A stretch of 64,000 bases of DNA from DAOUJI01 sp965224415 (GTDB lineage: Bacteria > Chloroflexota > Dehalococcoidia > Lucifugimonadales > JAGWBF01): NCBI GenBank assembly GCA_965224415.1, contig CBDCZB010000004.1, positions 434,001 through 498,000 on the forward strand. The letters run 5' to 3'. Below, piece after piece: positions 26,790 through 35,685 of this stretch. A program made the position numbers and the translations under genes. Each line of letters begins with the position of its first letter. Positions within the stretch are counted from its first letter, which is position 1. A model generated the notes under the pieces. That model did no database searches. It was not told the origin of the DNA and saw only the letters and a list, made by a program, of their open reading frames with translations.

Positions 26790-27794
26790 TCAGCTTGGCG
26801 TTGGGGCGTCCGCTGGAATGAGTCCCTCGGCCCGGAGCTCCTCCCACATGTCAGCGGGAATGGGAAATTCCACCATGCGGAAGTTTTCATCCGCTTCTGC
26901 CGCCGTCGATGCGCCAGGGATCGCTGCCGCCACGGCTGGGTGGGCCAGCACGAACTGGAGGGCAGCGGCCTTCAATGGGACTCCGTGGCGTTGGCATACA
27001 GAGTTGCAGCGCCTGGCCTGGTCCAGGAGTTCGGGTGTGGCGGCCCGGTAGTTGTATAGGACTCCGTCGGAGAGGTCGGACGCCAGGATGCCGCTGTTGT
27101 ACGGGCCTCCGACAATAACGCTGATGTTCTTCTCCACGCACAGGGGAAGGAACTCATCCAGGGCGCCGTGCTCCAGCAAAGTGTATCTGCCCGCCAGAAG
27201 GAAGCAGTCCATGGACGCCTCCCTGGCGAACCGGGCTTCCATCTGCCACTGGTTCATCCCTGCGCCGATGGCTTTGACTGTACCCTGAGACCTAAGCTCT
27301 TCGAGGGCTTTGCAGGCCCCTGCCAATGCCTCGTCGTAGTGGTTGTCCGGGTCGTGTATCAGCAGGATGTCCATGCGGTCGAATCCCAGCCGCTCCAGAC
27401 TTTCGTCCACCGAACGGAGGACTCCGTCCCGGCTGAAGTCGAACGCCCATTCCACGTCCTGCGGTCCCGGCCCAGCCAGGGAGCCGCCCTGGTCCGTTGG
27501 AACGGGATTCAACACCCGGCCTACCTTGGTGGAAAGGACAAAGGAGTCTCTGGGAACTCCGGCCAACGCGCGTCCGAACCGGCGTTCGCTCTGTCCGCGT
27601 CCATACATCGGCGCCGTATCGAAATATCTGATGCCCATAGCGAGGCTGTCGTGGACGACGGCCTCTCCCTCGGCATCAGCAGAGAAAGGGGCCTGGGAAG
27701 TGGGCGTGCCGCCTCCGACCCCCACTCCCCCAAGACCCAGCCGGGTGACCTGCAGCCCAGTGGCGCCGATTTGCGCTTTGTCGATGGGATTCAT
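26790..27794 (-). CDS. Aldo/keto reductase (D-threo-aldose 1-dehydrogenase-like)
   Basis: A 334-residue AKR with a TIM barrel. Seen: TRLGLGGVGVGGGTP start, GIRYFDTAPMYGRGQSE with the catalytic Asp and Tyr (about residues 59-65), DILLIHDPDN, VKAIGAGMNQW and a C-terminal cofactor region. The VGGPYNSGILAS segment is typical of the L-fucose/D-arabinose dehydrogenase-like branch. It would act on a sugar with NAD(P). It is separated from nudC by 26 nt and from galU by about 100 nt, all on the same strand. Confidence 0.88.
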   Translation of the reverse strand: MNPIDKAQIGATGLQVTRLGLGGVGVGGGTPTSQAPFSADAEGEAVVHDSLAMGIRYFDTAPMYGRGQSERRFGRALAGVPRDSFVLSTKVGRVLNPVPTDQGGSLAGPGPQDVEWAFDFSRDGVLRSVDESLERLGFDRMDILLIHDPDNHYDEALAGACKALEELRSQGTVKAIGAGMNQWQMEARFAREASMDCFLLAGRYTLLEHGALDEFLPLCVEKNISVIVGGPYNSGILASDLSDGVLYNYRAATPELLDQARRCNSVCQRHGVPLKAAALQFVLAHPAVAAAIPGASTAAEADENFRMVEFPIPADMWEELRAEGLIPADAPTPS

Positions 27795-27891
27795 AGGTTC
27801 CTCCCCGTGGCCGTGGCATCCCCAACAAGTTCAGGACATTGTAGGTTCCATCGCACGGGCCTTACAAGTGGGCCATTTTGCTTATCCGTGG

Positions 27892-28767
27892 TTATGCGCT
27901 GGTAGAAAGCCCGTGGATGATTTGCCGCACCCTTTCCCGTGTGTCGGGGCGTTTAAGTCCGATGTCCAGCGAAGCCTTTAGCAGTCCCAGCGGATTGCCG
28001 CCGTCGTATCGCGTCCCCTCGAATCGGTAGGCGTACATGGCTTGTTCTTCCAGGAGCAGGGCCATGCCGTCAGTTAACTGTATCTCCCCCTTTGCGCCGG
28101 GCGGCGTCCGTTCCAGGCATTCGAATATCTCGGGCGGCAGAATGTACCGCCCCACAATGGCAAGCCTGGACGGAGCGTCTTTGGGGTCCGGCTTCTCCAC
28201 CAGACCTCGGACTCTATACACCTGGGTGTCCATAGCTTCCGGGTCGATGACCCCATAGGCGCTAACCGCTTCCAACGGCACTTCCTCCACGGCTACAACC
28301 GCCGAGTTGAACCTGTGGTAGACCTCCATCATGCGCGGCGCTGCGTCGCTGGCGGGCCAGATTACGTCGTCGGGAAGCATGACCATAAAGGGTTCCTGTC
28401 CGACTGCATGTTTGGCTGTCAGGACCGCGTGACCGAGACCCCTGGGTTCCTCCTGGACTACGTAGGAGAACTCCGCCAGGGACGCGAGCCTGCTTATCTG
28501 CCGGGCATGGTCGTCGTCGCCGGAGTCGGCAAGACGGCGCTCCAGCCCCGCATCGGAGCTGAAATAACGTTCCAAAGCGTCCTTGCCAGGGGAGGTGACG
28601 ATGACTACGCGTTCGATTCCCGCCTCTACAGCCTCTTCCACACCGTACTGAATCAAAGGCTGGTCCAGCAAAGGCAGAAGCTCCTTGGGCACGGCCTTAG
28701 TCGTGGGCAGAAATCTTGTGCCTAGCCCAGCGGCGGGAATTACGGCTGTGCGTATCTTGTCAGGCAT
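27892..28767 (-). CDS. galU: UTP--glucose-1-phosphate uridylyltransferase
   Basis: A 291-residue nucleotidyltransferase with full GalU features: PAAGLGTRFLPTTKAVPKEL at residues 11-30 (UTP binding), YGVEEAVEAGIE, VVQEEPRGLGHAVL, LPDDVIWP (metal-binding Asp) and LVEKPDPKDAPS. It makes UDP-glucose for cell-envelope and sugar metabolism. Length is normal. ATG 28767. Confidence 0.94.
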   Translation of the reverse strand: MPDKIRTAVIPAAGLGTRFLPTTKAVPKELLPLLDQPLIQYGVEEAVEAGIERVVIVTSPGKDALERYFSSDAGLERRLADSGDDDHARQISRLASLAEFSYVVQEEPRGLGHAVLTAKHAVGQEPFMVMLPDDVIWPASDAAPRMMEVYHRFNSAVVAVEEVPLEAVSAYGVIDPEAMDTQVYRVRGLVEKPDPKDAPSRLAIVGRYILPPEIFECLERTPPGAKGEIQLTDGMALLLEEQAMYAYRFEGTRYDGGNPLGLLKASLDIGLKRPDTRERVRQIIHGLSTSA

Positions 28768-28953
28768 GGCGTCTCCATGCGATGTTTGAATATGTTCCAG
28801 TCTGCCGCCTATTCTATCACTGTACAGAAGACACAGGTCCGAATTCCGTTACCGGCTGAGACCGGACAACTGGGCGACCATTGGAGACCGATAATCGCGG
28901 TTGACCAGGGACGCTTCCACCGTTATCGTTACTAAAAAATGGGGAAGTGAGTA

Positions 28954-30369
28954 ATGAGTCACAGTGAGGAAACAGCGCTGATGGCGCATCTAATGAGACG
29001 CGCTGGTTTTGGCTCGCCCAGGGCGGAGTTGAGGGAGCGAGTGACCAAAGGATACGAAGAGACGGTTGAAGAGCTGTTGGAGCCGGAGAAATACGGCATT
29101 CCAGAGAACGATGAGATGCTTCTGTTTCGCCATTTTCCTAATGCCATACTTCCCGGCGGCCAGCCCTGGGCGGGTCAGGCCAACTGGTTGTGGCAGATGA
29201 TCAACACGGCGAGGCCACTGCAGGAGAAGATGACCCTTTTTTGGCACATGGTGTTCGCCACCGGGAGCTCTAAGATAGACAACACCGACCAGATGATGAC
29301 TCACATCAACCTGTTTCGGCGGCAAGGCCTGGGCAACTACCGGCATCTGCTGGTTGAGTTGGCCAAGAACCCGGCCATGATCTACTGGCTGGACAACAAT
29401 GAGAACCATAAGGACCGGCCCAACGAGAACTGGGGTCGGGAGCTGCTGGAGCTCTTCTCCATGGGCCAGGGCAACTACACCGAGGAGGACGTCTACGAGT
29501 GCGCCAGGGCCTTCACCGGCTGGACCATCTCCAGAAAGCTTCCCAGGTTCCCCTTTGGACGCTTTCCCTGGCACTTCATTTACGACGAGGACGACCACGA
29601 CGACAGCGAGAAGAACTTTCTAGGACAGGCAGGCCGGTTCAACGGTGAGGACGTGATAGACATCATCGTCCAACAGCCGGCCACAGCCCGCTTCATTGCC
29701 CGCCACCTGTATAACTTCTTCGTGGCCGACGAGGTCCCGGTGCCGTCCTGGCTTGACACCCCACCCCGGGACCAGGCGGCCGTGGATGCCATCGCTGACG
29801 CGTTCGTCTCCTCTGGATATCAGATCAAGGACACCTTGAGGGTCATCTTCAACTCAGAGTTCTTCAAGAACGCCAGGTTCCAGAAGGTCAAGAACCCCTT
29901 GGAAGTAGTGGTGGGCACGATGAATCTGGTGGGAGATTTCAAGGGGTTCCCCAAACCAGGGCTGGTGGATTTAGGACTGGAGCCCGGCCACATGGGTCAG
30001 GCCCAACTGGACCCGCCCAGCGTTGAGGGTTGGCATACCGGCGCCGAGTGGATAGACACCGGTTCCCTGGTGAGGCGGATTAACTTCGTCGCAGATAGAG
30101 TGCGCGACCTGACGCTTCCTGGCGTTCGGGACATCGTGGACGAGGTCAGGGCCGCTCGAGTGGCTACACCTGAGCAGCTATTGGAAACTTGTCTGGACCT
30201 CATTGGACCGATAGAGGTAGGGGAGGAGACTCACGAGGAGTTGGCCCGAGTGGCGGAGCAGGCCGGAGAACTGCGCTGGGACACTGAGGAGGAAGCCATT
30301 ATCTCCGAGCAGCGGGTGGCTGACATGTTGTCCGTTATAGTGGCATCCAAGGAATACCAGTTCTGCTAG
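28954..30369 (+). CDS. DUF1800 family protein (copy 2)
   Basis: A 471-residue paralogue of the protein at 13898, very similar along its whole length: AHLMRRAGFGSPRAEL, LFWHMVFATGSSKIDN, WGRELLELFSMGQGNYTEED, GRFNGEDVIDIIVQQP. It lacks a signal peptide. It is followed after exactly 63 nt by the NHL paralogue, on the same strand, so the gene pair was duplicated or acquired as a unit. Function unknown. Confidence 0.9.
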   Translation: MSHSEETALMAHLMRRAGFGSPRAELRERVTKGYEETVEELLEPEKYGIPENDEMLLFRHFPNAILPGGQPWAGQANWLWQMINTARPLQEKMTLFWHMVFATGSSKIDNTDQMMTHINLFRRQGLGNYRHLLVELAKNPAMIYWLDNNENHKDRPNENWGRELLELFSMGQGNYTEEDVYECARAFTGWTISRKLPRFPFGRFPWHFIYDEDDHDDSEKNFLGQAGRFNGEDVIDIIVQQPATARFIARHLYNFFVADEVPVPSWLDTPPRDQAAVDAIADAFVSSGYQIKDTLRVIFNSEFFKNARFQKVKNPLEVVVGTMNLVGDFKGFPKPGLVDLGLEPGHMGQAQLDPPSVEGWHTGAEWIDTGSLVRRINFVADRVRDLTLPGVRDIVDEVRAARVATPEQLLETCLDLIGPIEVGEETHEELARVAEQAGELRWDTEEEAIISEQRVADMLSVIVASKEYQFC

Positions 30370-30432
30370 CTGGCCTCATAGCGCATGTCGGCCGGGTCTT
30401 GGCCCTAGGCCAAGGACAATAGGAGTGGGGAC

Positions 30433-31482
30433 ATGGTAAATCCGACGATCAGAGGGGCAAATCCTCTAACCAGGAAAGTGCGGGGTCGAGTTTACTCCTA
30501 CAGCCATTGCGTTGGCAGAGCAGGCGGCGGGGAGACAGGCTTCACCCAGCCGGTGGACGTGGCCGTGGCCCCCGGCGGAGCGACTTATGTACTGAATCGA
30601 AGTCCCGAATTTGCCCCCTCGTCCCGCGTGAGTAAGGTCACCATAGGGAGCTCTTGGGGAGAAGAGGAGTTTATCCTCGTCTTCGGCAGTCACGGGCCCG
30701 GTGATGGAGAATTCCAAAGGACCACGGCCCTGGCTCTAGACAAGAACGAGAACGTCTACGTAGCCGATGAGTGGCACAACCGCATTTCCATTTTCGACAA
30801 AGACGGGAATTTCCTGGAGAAATGGGGGACTTCCGGCGCGGGAAAGGGCGAGTTAGCCCGCCCCTGGGGCATCAAACTCGACAGGGACGACAACCTATGG
30901 GTAGTGGACAGCGCGAACCATCGCGTCCAGGCATTCACCAAAGATGGGAAATTCCTCGATGCCTGGGGCCAGGAGGGCGTGCGAGAGGGAGAATTTCGAG
31001 AACCGTGGGGCATCTGGATAGACAATGAAGGTGACGTGTACGTTTCCGACTGGCGCAACAGCAGAGTCCAGAAGTTCCGCCCCGACGGCGTATACCTGAT
31101 GACATTTGGCGGCGCCGGAAGCGGGCGTGGCACTCTGGAGCACCCCTCAGGGGTGACAGTGGACGAGGACGGGGATGTGTACGTAGCCGATTGGTCGGCC
31201 CACCGGGTCGTCGCTTATGCCCCGGACGGCTCCTACATCACCGCCTTCTATGGAGATGCCCAGCGGCTTTCTAAATGGGCGGAGGAGCTTCTGGCAGCCG
31301 ATCCTATGAGCAGCATGGCCCGCAGGATGGCGACATACCCCGAGCTGGAATGGCCTCTGTGTTTCCCCACCGGTGTATTTGTAGACAAGCGAACCCTGGT
31401 GATAGCCGACCAGCAGCGCAGCCGGCTCCAGATATACAAGAAGGAACCCGAAACCTGGGTGGAACCTCAACTAAACCTGTGA
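30433..31482 (+). CDS. NHL-repeat beta-propeller protein (DUF1800 partner, copy 2)
   Basis: A 349-residue NHL protein, a paralogue of that at 12734. It has about six repeats such as NVYVADEWHNRISIFDKDG, NLWVVDSANHRVQAFTKDG and DVYVSDWRNSRVQKFRPDG, the shared N-terminus KVRGRVYSYSHCVGRAG and the shared end LQIYKKEPETWVEPQLNL. The retained terminal segments outside the propeller suggest a specific partner contact, probably with the DUF1800 protein (inference). ATG 30433 has AGGAG upstream. Confidence 0.87.
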   Translation: MVNPTIRGANPLTRKVRGRVYSYSHCVGRAGGGETGFTQPVDVAVAPGGATYVLNRSPEFAPSSRVSKVTIGSSWGEEEFILVFGSHGPGDGEFQRTTALALDKNENVYVADEWHNRISIFDKDGNFLEKWGTSGAGKGELARPWGIKLDRDDNLWVVDSANHRVQAFTKDGKFLDAWGQEGVREGEFREPWGIWIDNEGDVYVSDWRNSRVQKFRPDGVYLMTFGGAGSGRGTLEHPSGVTVDEDGDVYVADWSAHRVVAYAPDGSYITAFYGDAQRLSKWAEELLAADPMSSMARRMATYPELEWPLCFPTGVFVDKRTLVIADQQRSRLQIYKKEPETWVEPQLNL

Positions 31483-31700
31483 ACGGGCCAGCCGCCCTTC
31501 ATTACCGTGAGCGAGCTTGTAACTGGCAACTGGTCAGACTGGGGTGTGCCCCATCTTAACCTCCCCCCACAGGAGGACCGGACCGTGGCATTTTCCCTCT
31601 GGGGGGCTCGGACGGCCATCCATTTCTCACGGAGACCTGAACAGTTGCGTTGCCGCGGTTAGATTGACACCCCGATGCGCCACCACCTACCATAGTCCTT

Positions 31701-31971
31701 GAGGCTGCGCTAGGCGGGGAGCTAGCGGTGCCCTGAACCCGCAATCCGCTATAGCGGGGTTGAATTCCTCTCAGAGGCTTGGCCTTCAGGCCTATGTCCC
31801 CAAAAGGCGTCATTGAAGGCTGGGTCCCTCGCGACGGAGACCTGTGAACCCCGCCAGGTCCGGAAGGAAGCAACGGTAAACAGGACCCTCTGGGCGCCGG
31901 GGGAGAGCCTGGCCCGAGCCGCCTCAGGAGATACGCCCAAGGGTGATCGCCGACGCGAGGTGCGCGGCCTC
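31701..31971 (+). ncRNA. ffs: Signal recognition particle RNA, long (Bacillus-type)
   Basis: The SRP Alu-type 5' portion is recognisable (GCTAGGCGGGGAGCTAGCGG, 31710-31729), with the B. subtilis scRNA-like run CCCGCAATCCGCTATAGC. The universal S-domain apical loop AGGTCCGGAAGGAAGCAACG lies at 31856-31875. The ends pair (GAGGCTGCGC at 31701 with GCGCGGCCTC at 31962-31971), giving about 271 nt. It forms the core of the particle that targets membrane proteins with Ffh. The exact 5' and 3' ends are estimated from the pairing. Confidence 0.93.
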
Positions 31972-31974
31972 TTG

Positions 31975-32835
31975 ATGTTCATGGCACGAATCACGGAGCG
32001 TATACATTCACCTGCTTCAAGCGCCTCTGGCCGCCGTCGGAAGGCCCTGGGCCAACATTTTCTTACCGACACCTCGATACTGGACCGGATCGTAGACGCG
32101 TCCGAACTGTCTTCCGATGATGCCGCGGTAGAGGTGGGCCCGGGCAAAGGGATCCTAACCCGCCGCTTAGTCGGCAAGTGCCGATCTGTGACGGCTGTGG
32201 AGATGGACAGGGCTCTGGCAGACTCTCTGCCTGCACGGCTAGGGCGTCCCAACAACCTGACAGTGATTGCGGGAGACGCCAGGGAGATAGACCTGACCGC
32301 TTTGACTCCGAATGGCGAAAGATACAAGCTGGTCGCCAACCTGCCCTACTACGCCGCCAGCCCCATCCTGCGGAGGTTCCTTGAGGCCGGAGACCGCCAG
32401 CCGAGTGTCCTGGTCGTCATGCTGCAAGAAGAGGTTGCCCGGAGCATGGAGGCCGCGGACGGTCGGATGAGCGTGCTAGCCGTGTCGGTGCATCTCTACG
32501 GCGCGCCCTCCATCGTATGCCGCGTGCCACCGGAGGCCTTCGAGCCTCCCCCCAAGGTCTCGTCAGCGGTCATCAAGATAGTCCCGCACGATACTCCTGC
32601 TCTGGAGTTGGACGACGTGGACGCCTTCTTTGGAATAGTGAAGGCCGGGTTCTCCAGCCCCAGAAAGCGAATCAGAAACTCCCTGGCCATCGGGTTGGGA
32701 ATAGGGCCGGGCGAGGCGGAGCGGACTTTGTCGAAAGCCGGCATAGACCCCGTAGCACGGCCTGAGAACCTGACTCTCAACGATTGGCGCAGCCTCTATA
32801 TTCAGACGTCAGGGGCAAGCGCCAGTGGAAGTTAA
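31975..32835 (+). CDS. rsmA: 16S rRNA dimethyladenosine methyltransferase
   Basis: A KsgA/RsmA enzyme of about 286 residues. Seen: ALGQHFLTDTSILDRIV, the SAM-binding motif EVGPGKGILT, ANLPYYAASPI (catalytic motif IV) and RVPPEAFEPPPKVSSAVI. It dimethylates two adenosines of 16S rRNA helix 45. ATG 31975 or 31981 are the likely starts, neither with a strong site. The open frame extends upstream through the SRP RNA, but that part is not coding. It overlaps ispE by 11 nt. Confidence 0.93.
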   Translation: MFMARITERIHSPASSASGRRRKALGQHFLTDTSILDRIVDASELSSDDAAVEVGPGKGILTRRLVGKCRSVTAVEMDRALADSLPARLGRPNNLTVIAGDAREIDLTALTPNGERYKLVANLPYYAASPILRRFLEAGDRQPSVLVVMLQEEVARSMEAADGRMSVLAVSVHLYGAPSIVCRVPPEAFEPPPKVSSAVIKIVPHDTPALELDDVDAFFGIVKAGFSSPRKRIRNSLAIGLGIGPGEAERTLSKAGIDPVARPENLTLNDWRSLYIQTSGASASGS

Positions 32836-33706
32836 AGCCCCGGCTAAGCTCAACCTGACCCTGGAAGTCCTCAGCAAGAGGGATGACGGCTACCACGAAA
32901 TCCGCACAGTTTTCCAGGCCGTGGACCTATTCGACACTATCCGGTTCGAGCCTTCAGAAACGCTTGAACTTCATTGCTCAGACCCCGACCTATCAGGGGA
33001 GGGCAACCTTGTGCTCAAGGCAGCAGAGGCTTTGTCCCGTACCATTGGCAAGCCCACGCCGGCATCCATTCACCTGGAGAAGGCCATACCCTACAGCATG
33101 GGTCTGGGAGGTGGGAGCAGCAACGCCGCCGCCACTTTGATGGCTTTGAACAGCATGTTTGACCTGGGATGCTGGGCGGAAGAGCTTAGAGATATAGCGG
33201 CGTCCATCGGCTCCGACGTAGCCTTCTTCCTGATGGGGGGAACGGCTCTGGGCACGGGGAGGGGAGAGGAGCTAACGCCCATCCCCGATGCTCCCGAAAT
33301 TTCTTACGTGGTGCTCTGCCCTGACCTTCCGAAGGAGCTGGGCACGAAAACGGGCCGGCTGTACTCCCTTTTGACGCCCGAGACCTACTCCGACGGGTCT
33401 CACACCGAGCAGATGGTCGAATCCCTGTCCCTGGGACGGCCCATCCACCCTGGGTTGTTCAACGTGTTCGACCAGGTTGCGAACAGGGCGTTTCCAGGCT
33501 TAGAGACAATCAGGGCCGACTTTGCCAGCATCGCAGGGGCTGAGGTCCATCTGTCGGGCAGCGGCCCCGCTCTCTTCTGCATAGCCCAAGACGCCTCTCA
33601 CGGAGAACGGACGCTCAAGTCCTTGCAAAGCACTGGGTATAGGGTTTACCTTGTTACCGCCCTGCCGTCTATCGCTCCCTCTCCCCTTGGGAGAGGGCCT
33701 AGGTGA
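32825..33706 (+). CDS. ispE: 4-diphosphocytidyl-2-C-methyl-D-erythritol kinase
   Basis: A 293-residue GHMP kinase of the MEP isoprenoid pathway. N-terminal KAPAKLNLTLEVL, the ATP-binding MGLGGGSSNAAAT at about residues 93-105, and the third motif HLSGSGPALF near 240. It phosphorylates CDP-ME. The GTG start at 32825 lies inside the rsmA end (11-nt overlap, translational coupling), a common rsmA-ispE order. The last about eight residues (SPLGRGPR) are encoded by a C-rich repeat that runs through the stop codon. Confidence 0.93.
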   Translation: MEVKAPAKLNLTLEVLSKRDDGYHEIRTVFQAVDLFDTIRFEPSETLELHCSDPDLSGEGNLVLKAAEALSRTIGKPTPASIHLEKAIPYSMGLGGGSSNAAATLMALNSMFDLGCWAEELRDIAASIGSDVAFFLMGGTALGTGRGEELTPIPDAPEISYVVLCPDLPKELGTKTGRLYSLLTPETYSDGSHTEQMVESLSLGRPIHPGLFNVFDQVANRAFPGLETIRADFASIAGAEVHLSGSGPALFCIAQDASHGERTLKSLQSTGYRVYLVTALPSIAPSPLGRGPR

Positions 33707-33709
33707 GGG
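33675..33709. repeat. C-rich palindromic repeat overlapping the ispE 3' end
   Basis: CCCTCTCCCCTTGGGAGAGG hairpin (33677-33696) followed by GTGAGGG. Same family as the repeats at 24155, 39976 and 60950. Confidence 0.65.
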
Positions 33710-33737
33710 CTTCCGAGACAATTCTGGAGTCGAATAG

Positions 33738-34667
33738 ATGAACATTCTCTTGGCCAGCATACCTATCAACATAGACCCCGACTTGTTCAACGCCGGGAAC
33801 CTGACCCTTACGTGGCACGGCCTCTTTACTCTGATTGCCGTAGCCCTTTCCGTATTCTTGGTGGAAAGGTGGTCAAGACGAGAGGGACTGGTGTCCGACG
33901 CCATCATGACTGTGTCGGTGTGGGCTATCATTGGAGGCATAGTAGGAGCCAGGGTGTTCCACGTCATCGACCGTTGGGAGGATTACTACCAGCACGATCC
34001 CGTCAGGATCGTACAAATATGGTCCGGCGGTATAGCCATCTACGGGGCTATCCTGGGCGGGTTCCTATTCGGTGCAAGCTATATCGTAATCAGGAATCAC
34101 CCAAGGTTCATAAACGTGTGGAACAGGCTCTTCCCATGGGCCAAGCTGGACCATGCACCGCTCCCGTCGGCGGCCCGCTTGGCCGACATCGCGACCCCCG
34201 CGCTGATTATATCCATGTTCGTAGGCCGTTTAGGCGACATATTCAACGGGGAACACGTCGCCAAGCTGACGGACCTGCCTTGGGGCTTCGTCTACGAGCA
34301 TCCCAAAAGCGCCAGCCACTTCATCCACGGTTTCCAGGCCAGTCACCCTGCCATTGCCTACGAGATGCTGCTTCTGGTCGGGGTCCTCGCCATAATTTGG
34401 CCCATGAGGAACCGCATACGCCCTCATGGGATGCTGTTCGCTTTGTACCTGGCTGCATATTCCCTGGGCGTCTTCTTCATCCGATTCCTCAGGACGGGCC
34501 CCGTACCCATGGATGAAGAATGGGCAGTTGGTCTGAACGAAGCCCAATTCATCGCCCTGATCATCCTCGTGATTACGGTGCCGTTGCTGCTGTTGAAGGC
34601 CCAACTGGTCAGACCGGAGAGGTCACAGCGTCCTCGCCGTCCAGCAACGCCAACCCGCAACTCATAG
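33738..34667 (+). CDS. lgt: Prolipoprotein diacylglyceryl transferase
   Basis: A 309-residue membrane enzyme with about seven helices. The Lgt signature is present as FVGRLGDIFNGEH (about residues 157-169), with the upstream TWHGLFTLIA and IGGIVGARVFHVI and the later RFLRTGP. It attaches diacylglycerol to the lipobox Cys of prelipoproteins, such as the cupredoxin at 9747. A Pro/Arg-rich cytosolic tail (RPERSQRPRRPATPTRNS) ends the protein. ATG 33738. Confidence 0.92.
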   Translation: MNILLASIPINIDPDLFNAGNLTLTWHGLFTLIAVALSVFLVERWSRREGLVSDAIMTVSVWAIIGGIVGARVFHVIDRWEDYYQHDPVRIVQIWSGGIAIYGAILGGFLFGASYIVIRNHPRFINVWNRLFPWAKLDHAPLPSAARLADIATPALIISMFVGRLGDIFNGEHVAKLTDLPWGFVYEHPKSASHFIHGFQASHPAIAYEMLLLVGVLAIIWPMRNRIRPHGMLFALYLAAYSLGVFFIRFLRTGPVPMDEEWAVGLNEAQFIALIILVITVPLLLLKAQLVRPERSQRPRRPATPTRNS

Positions 34668-34763
34668 CGATGCCCTCCGGTGAAGGGGATTGTCCACCAA
34701 CAGGCCCACGTATATGGTAATCTATTGCCGGTATAAACCCCGTGCCGGGCACTAGGAGGCGCA

Positions 34764-35657
34764 ATGCAGATAGGGGTCGCGTTTCCCACCACCGACATAG
34801 GCCACGACCTTGGGGCCGTCCGTGAATACATCCAGACGGCTGAGGAGCTGGGATACAGCCACATCCGAGTATTGGACCACGTGCTGGGAGCCGTACCAGA
34901 GCTGCATCCCGAGATGAAGTATTTCGTCTACACCCACGAGAGCTACATCCACGAACCCATGACTCTGATGGCCTACTTTGCTGCCATCACAACCAGAATC
35001 GAGCTGGTCACCAGCATACTTATCCTGCCCCAGCGTCAAACGGTCCTGACCGCCAAGCAGGCGGCGGAGGTCGACTTCTTGAGCGGAGGCCGTCTCCGGT
35101 TGGGCGTAGGGCTGGGGTGGAACCCCGTGGAGTACGAGGCTCTGGGCGAGAACTTCCGTAACCGTGGAAAACGGTGCGAGGAGCAGATAGAAGCGCTGCG
35201 CGCGCTGTGGACCGAACCCGTGGTCAACTTCCAGGGCACTCACCACCGAATCTCCCACGCTGGGTTGAACCCCATGCCCGTCCAGCGGCCCATACCCCTG
35301 TGGATAGGCGGCGGCTGGTCCGGCTGGGAGGCGCTTCCTCCACAGCGGACGTTACGGCGTATTGGTCGGCTGGCTGACGGATGGTTCGCCCACTTTACGC
35401 CAAGTCAGACCAGGACCATCGTAGAACCCATAAACAGGTACGCTGAAGAAGCTGGCCGCGACCCGTCGACCATCGGCATCGAAGGACGTCTCGTCCTGGA
35501 CGGAGACGACCCGGAGCCGTGGTTGGACGTGCTTCGAGAGTGGAAAGAGTTGGGGGCGACTCACGTGGGCGCCAACGCCCCACGGAGCGCCGACGTAGAC
35601 ACCCACCTCCGGGCCATTCGGCGGCTCAGTGAGGCTTTGCAGTCGGAAAGTTTCTAG
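34764..35657 (+). CDS. Luciferase-like (LLM) F420-dependent oxidoreductase, tandem copy 1
   Basis: A 297-residue TIM-barrel LLM protein of the F420-dependent subgroup: MQIGVAFPTTDIGHDLGAVR, SHIRVLDHVLG, ILILPQRQTVLTAKQAAEVD and LGVGLGWNPVEYEALGENF. It would use F420 or FMN to oxidise or reduce an unknown substrate. AGGAGG lies 5 nt before ATG 34764. It is closely related to the genes at 35686 and 37059, which follow on the same strand. Confidence 0.88.
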   Translation: MQIGVAFPTTDIGHDLGAVREYIQTAEELGYSHIRVLDHVLGAVPELHPEMKYFVYTHESYIHEPMTLMAYFAAITTRIELVTSILILPQRQTVLTAKQAAEVDFLSGGRLRLGVGLGWNPVEYEALGENFRNRGKRCEEQIEALRALWTEPVVNFQGTHHRISHAGLNPMPVQRPIPLWIGGGWSGWEALPPQRTLRRIGRLADGWFAHFTPSQTRTIVEPINRYAEEAGRDPSTIGIEGRLVLDGDDPEPWLDVLREWKELGATHVGANAPRSADVDTHLRAIRRLSEALQSESF

Positions 35658-35685
35658 CAGACCATACCCGGAGAAAGGAAATGCC

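Noticed and set aside
30400..30416. Short hairpin CTTGGCCCTAGGCCAAG between DUF1800 and NHL copy 2 as a terminator
   Set aside because: No T-run follows, and the first pair lacks an equivalent; not called.
31813..31974. Upstream extension of the rsmA reading frame
   Set aside because: It runs through the SRP RNA and encodes no rsmA family sequence; the enzyme starts near 31975.
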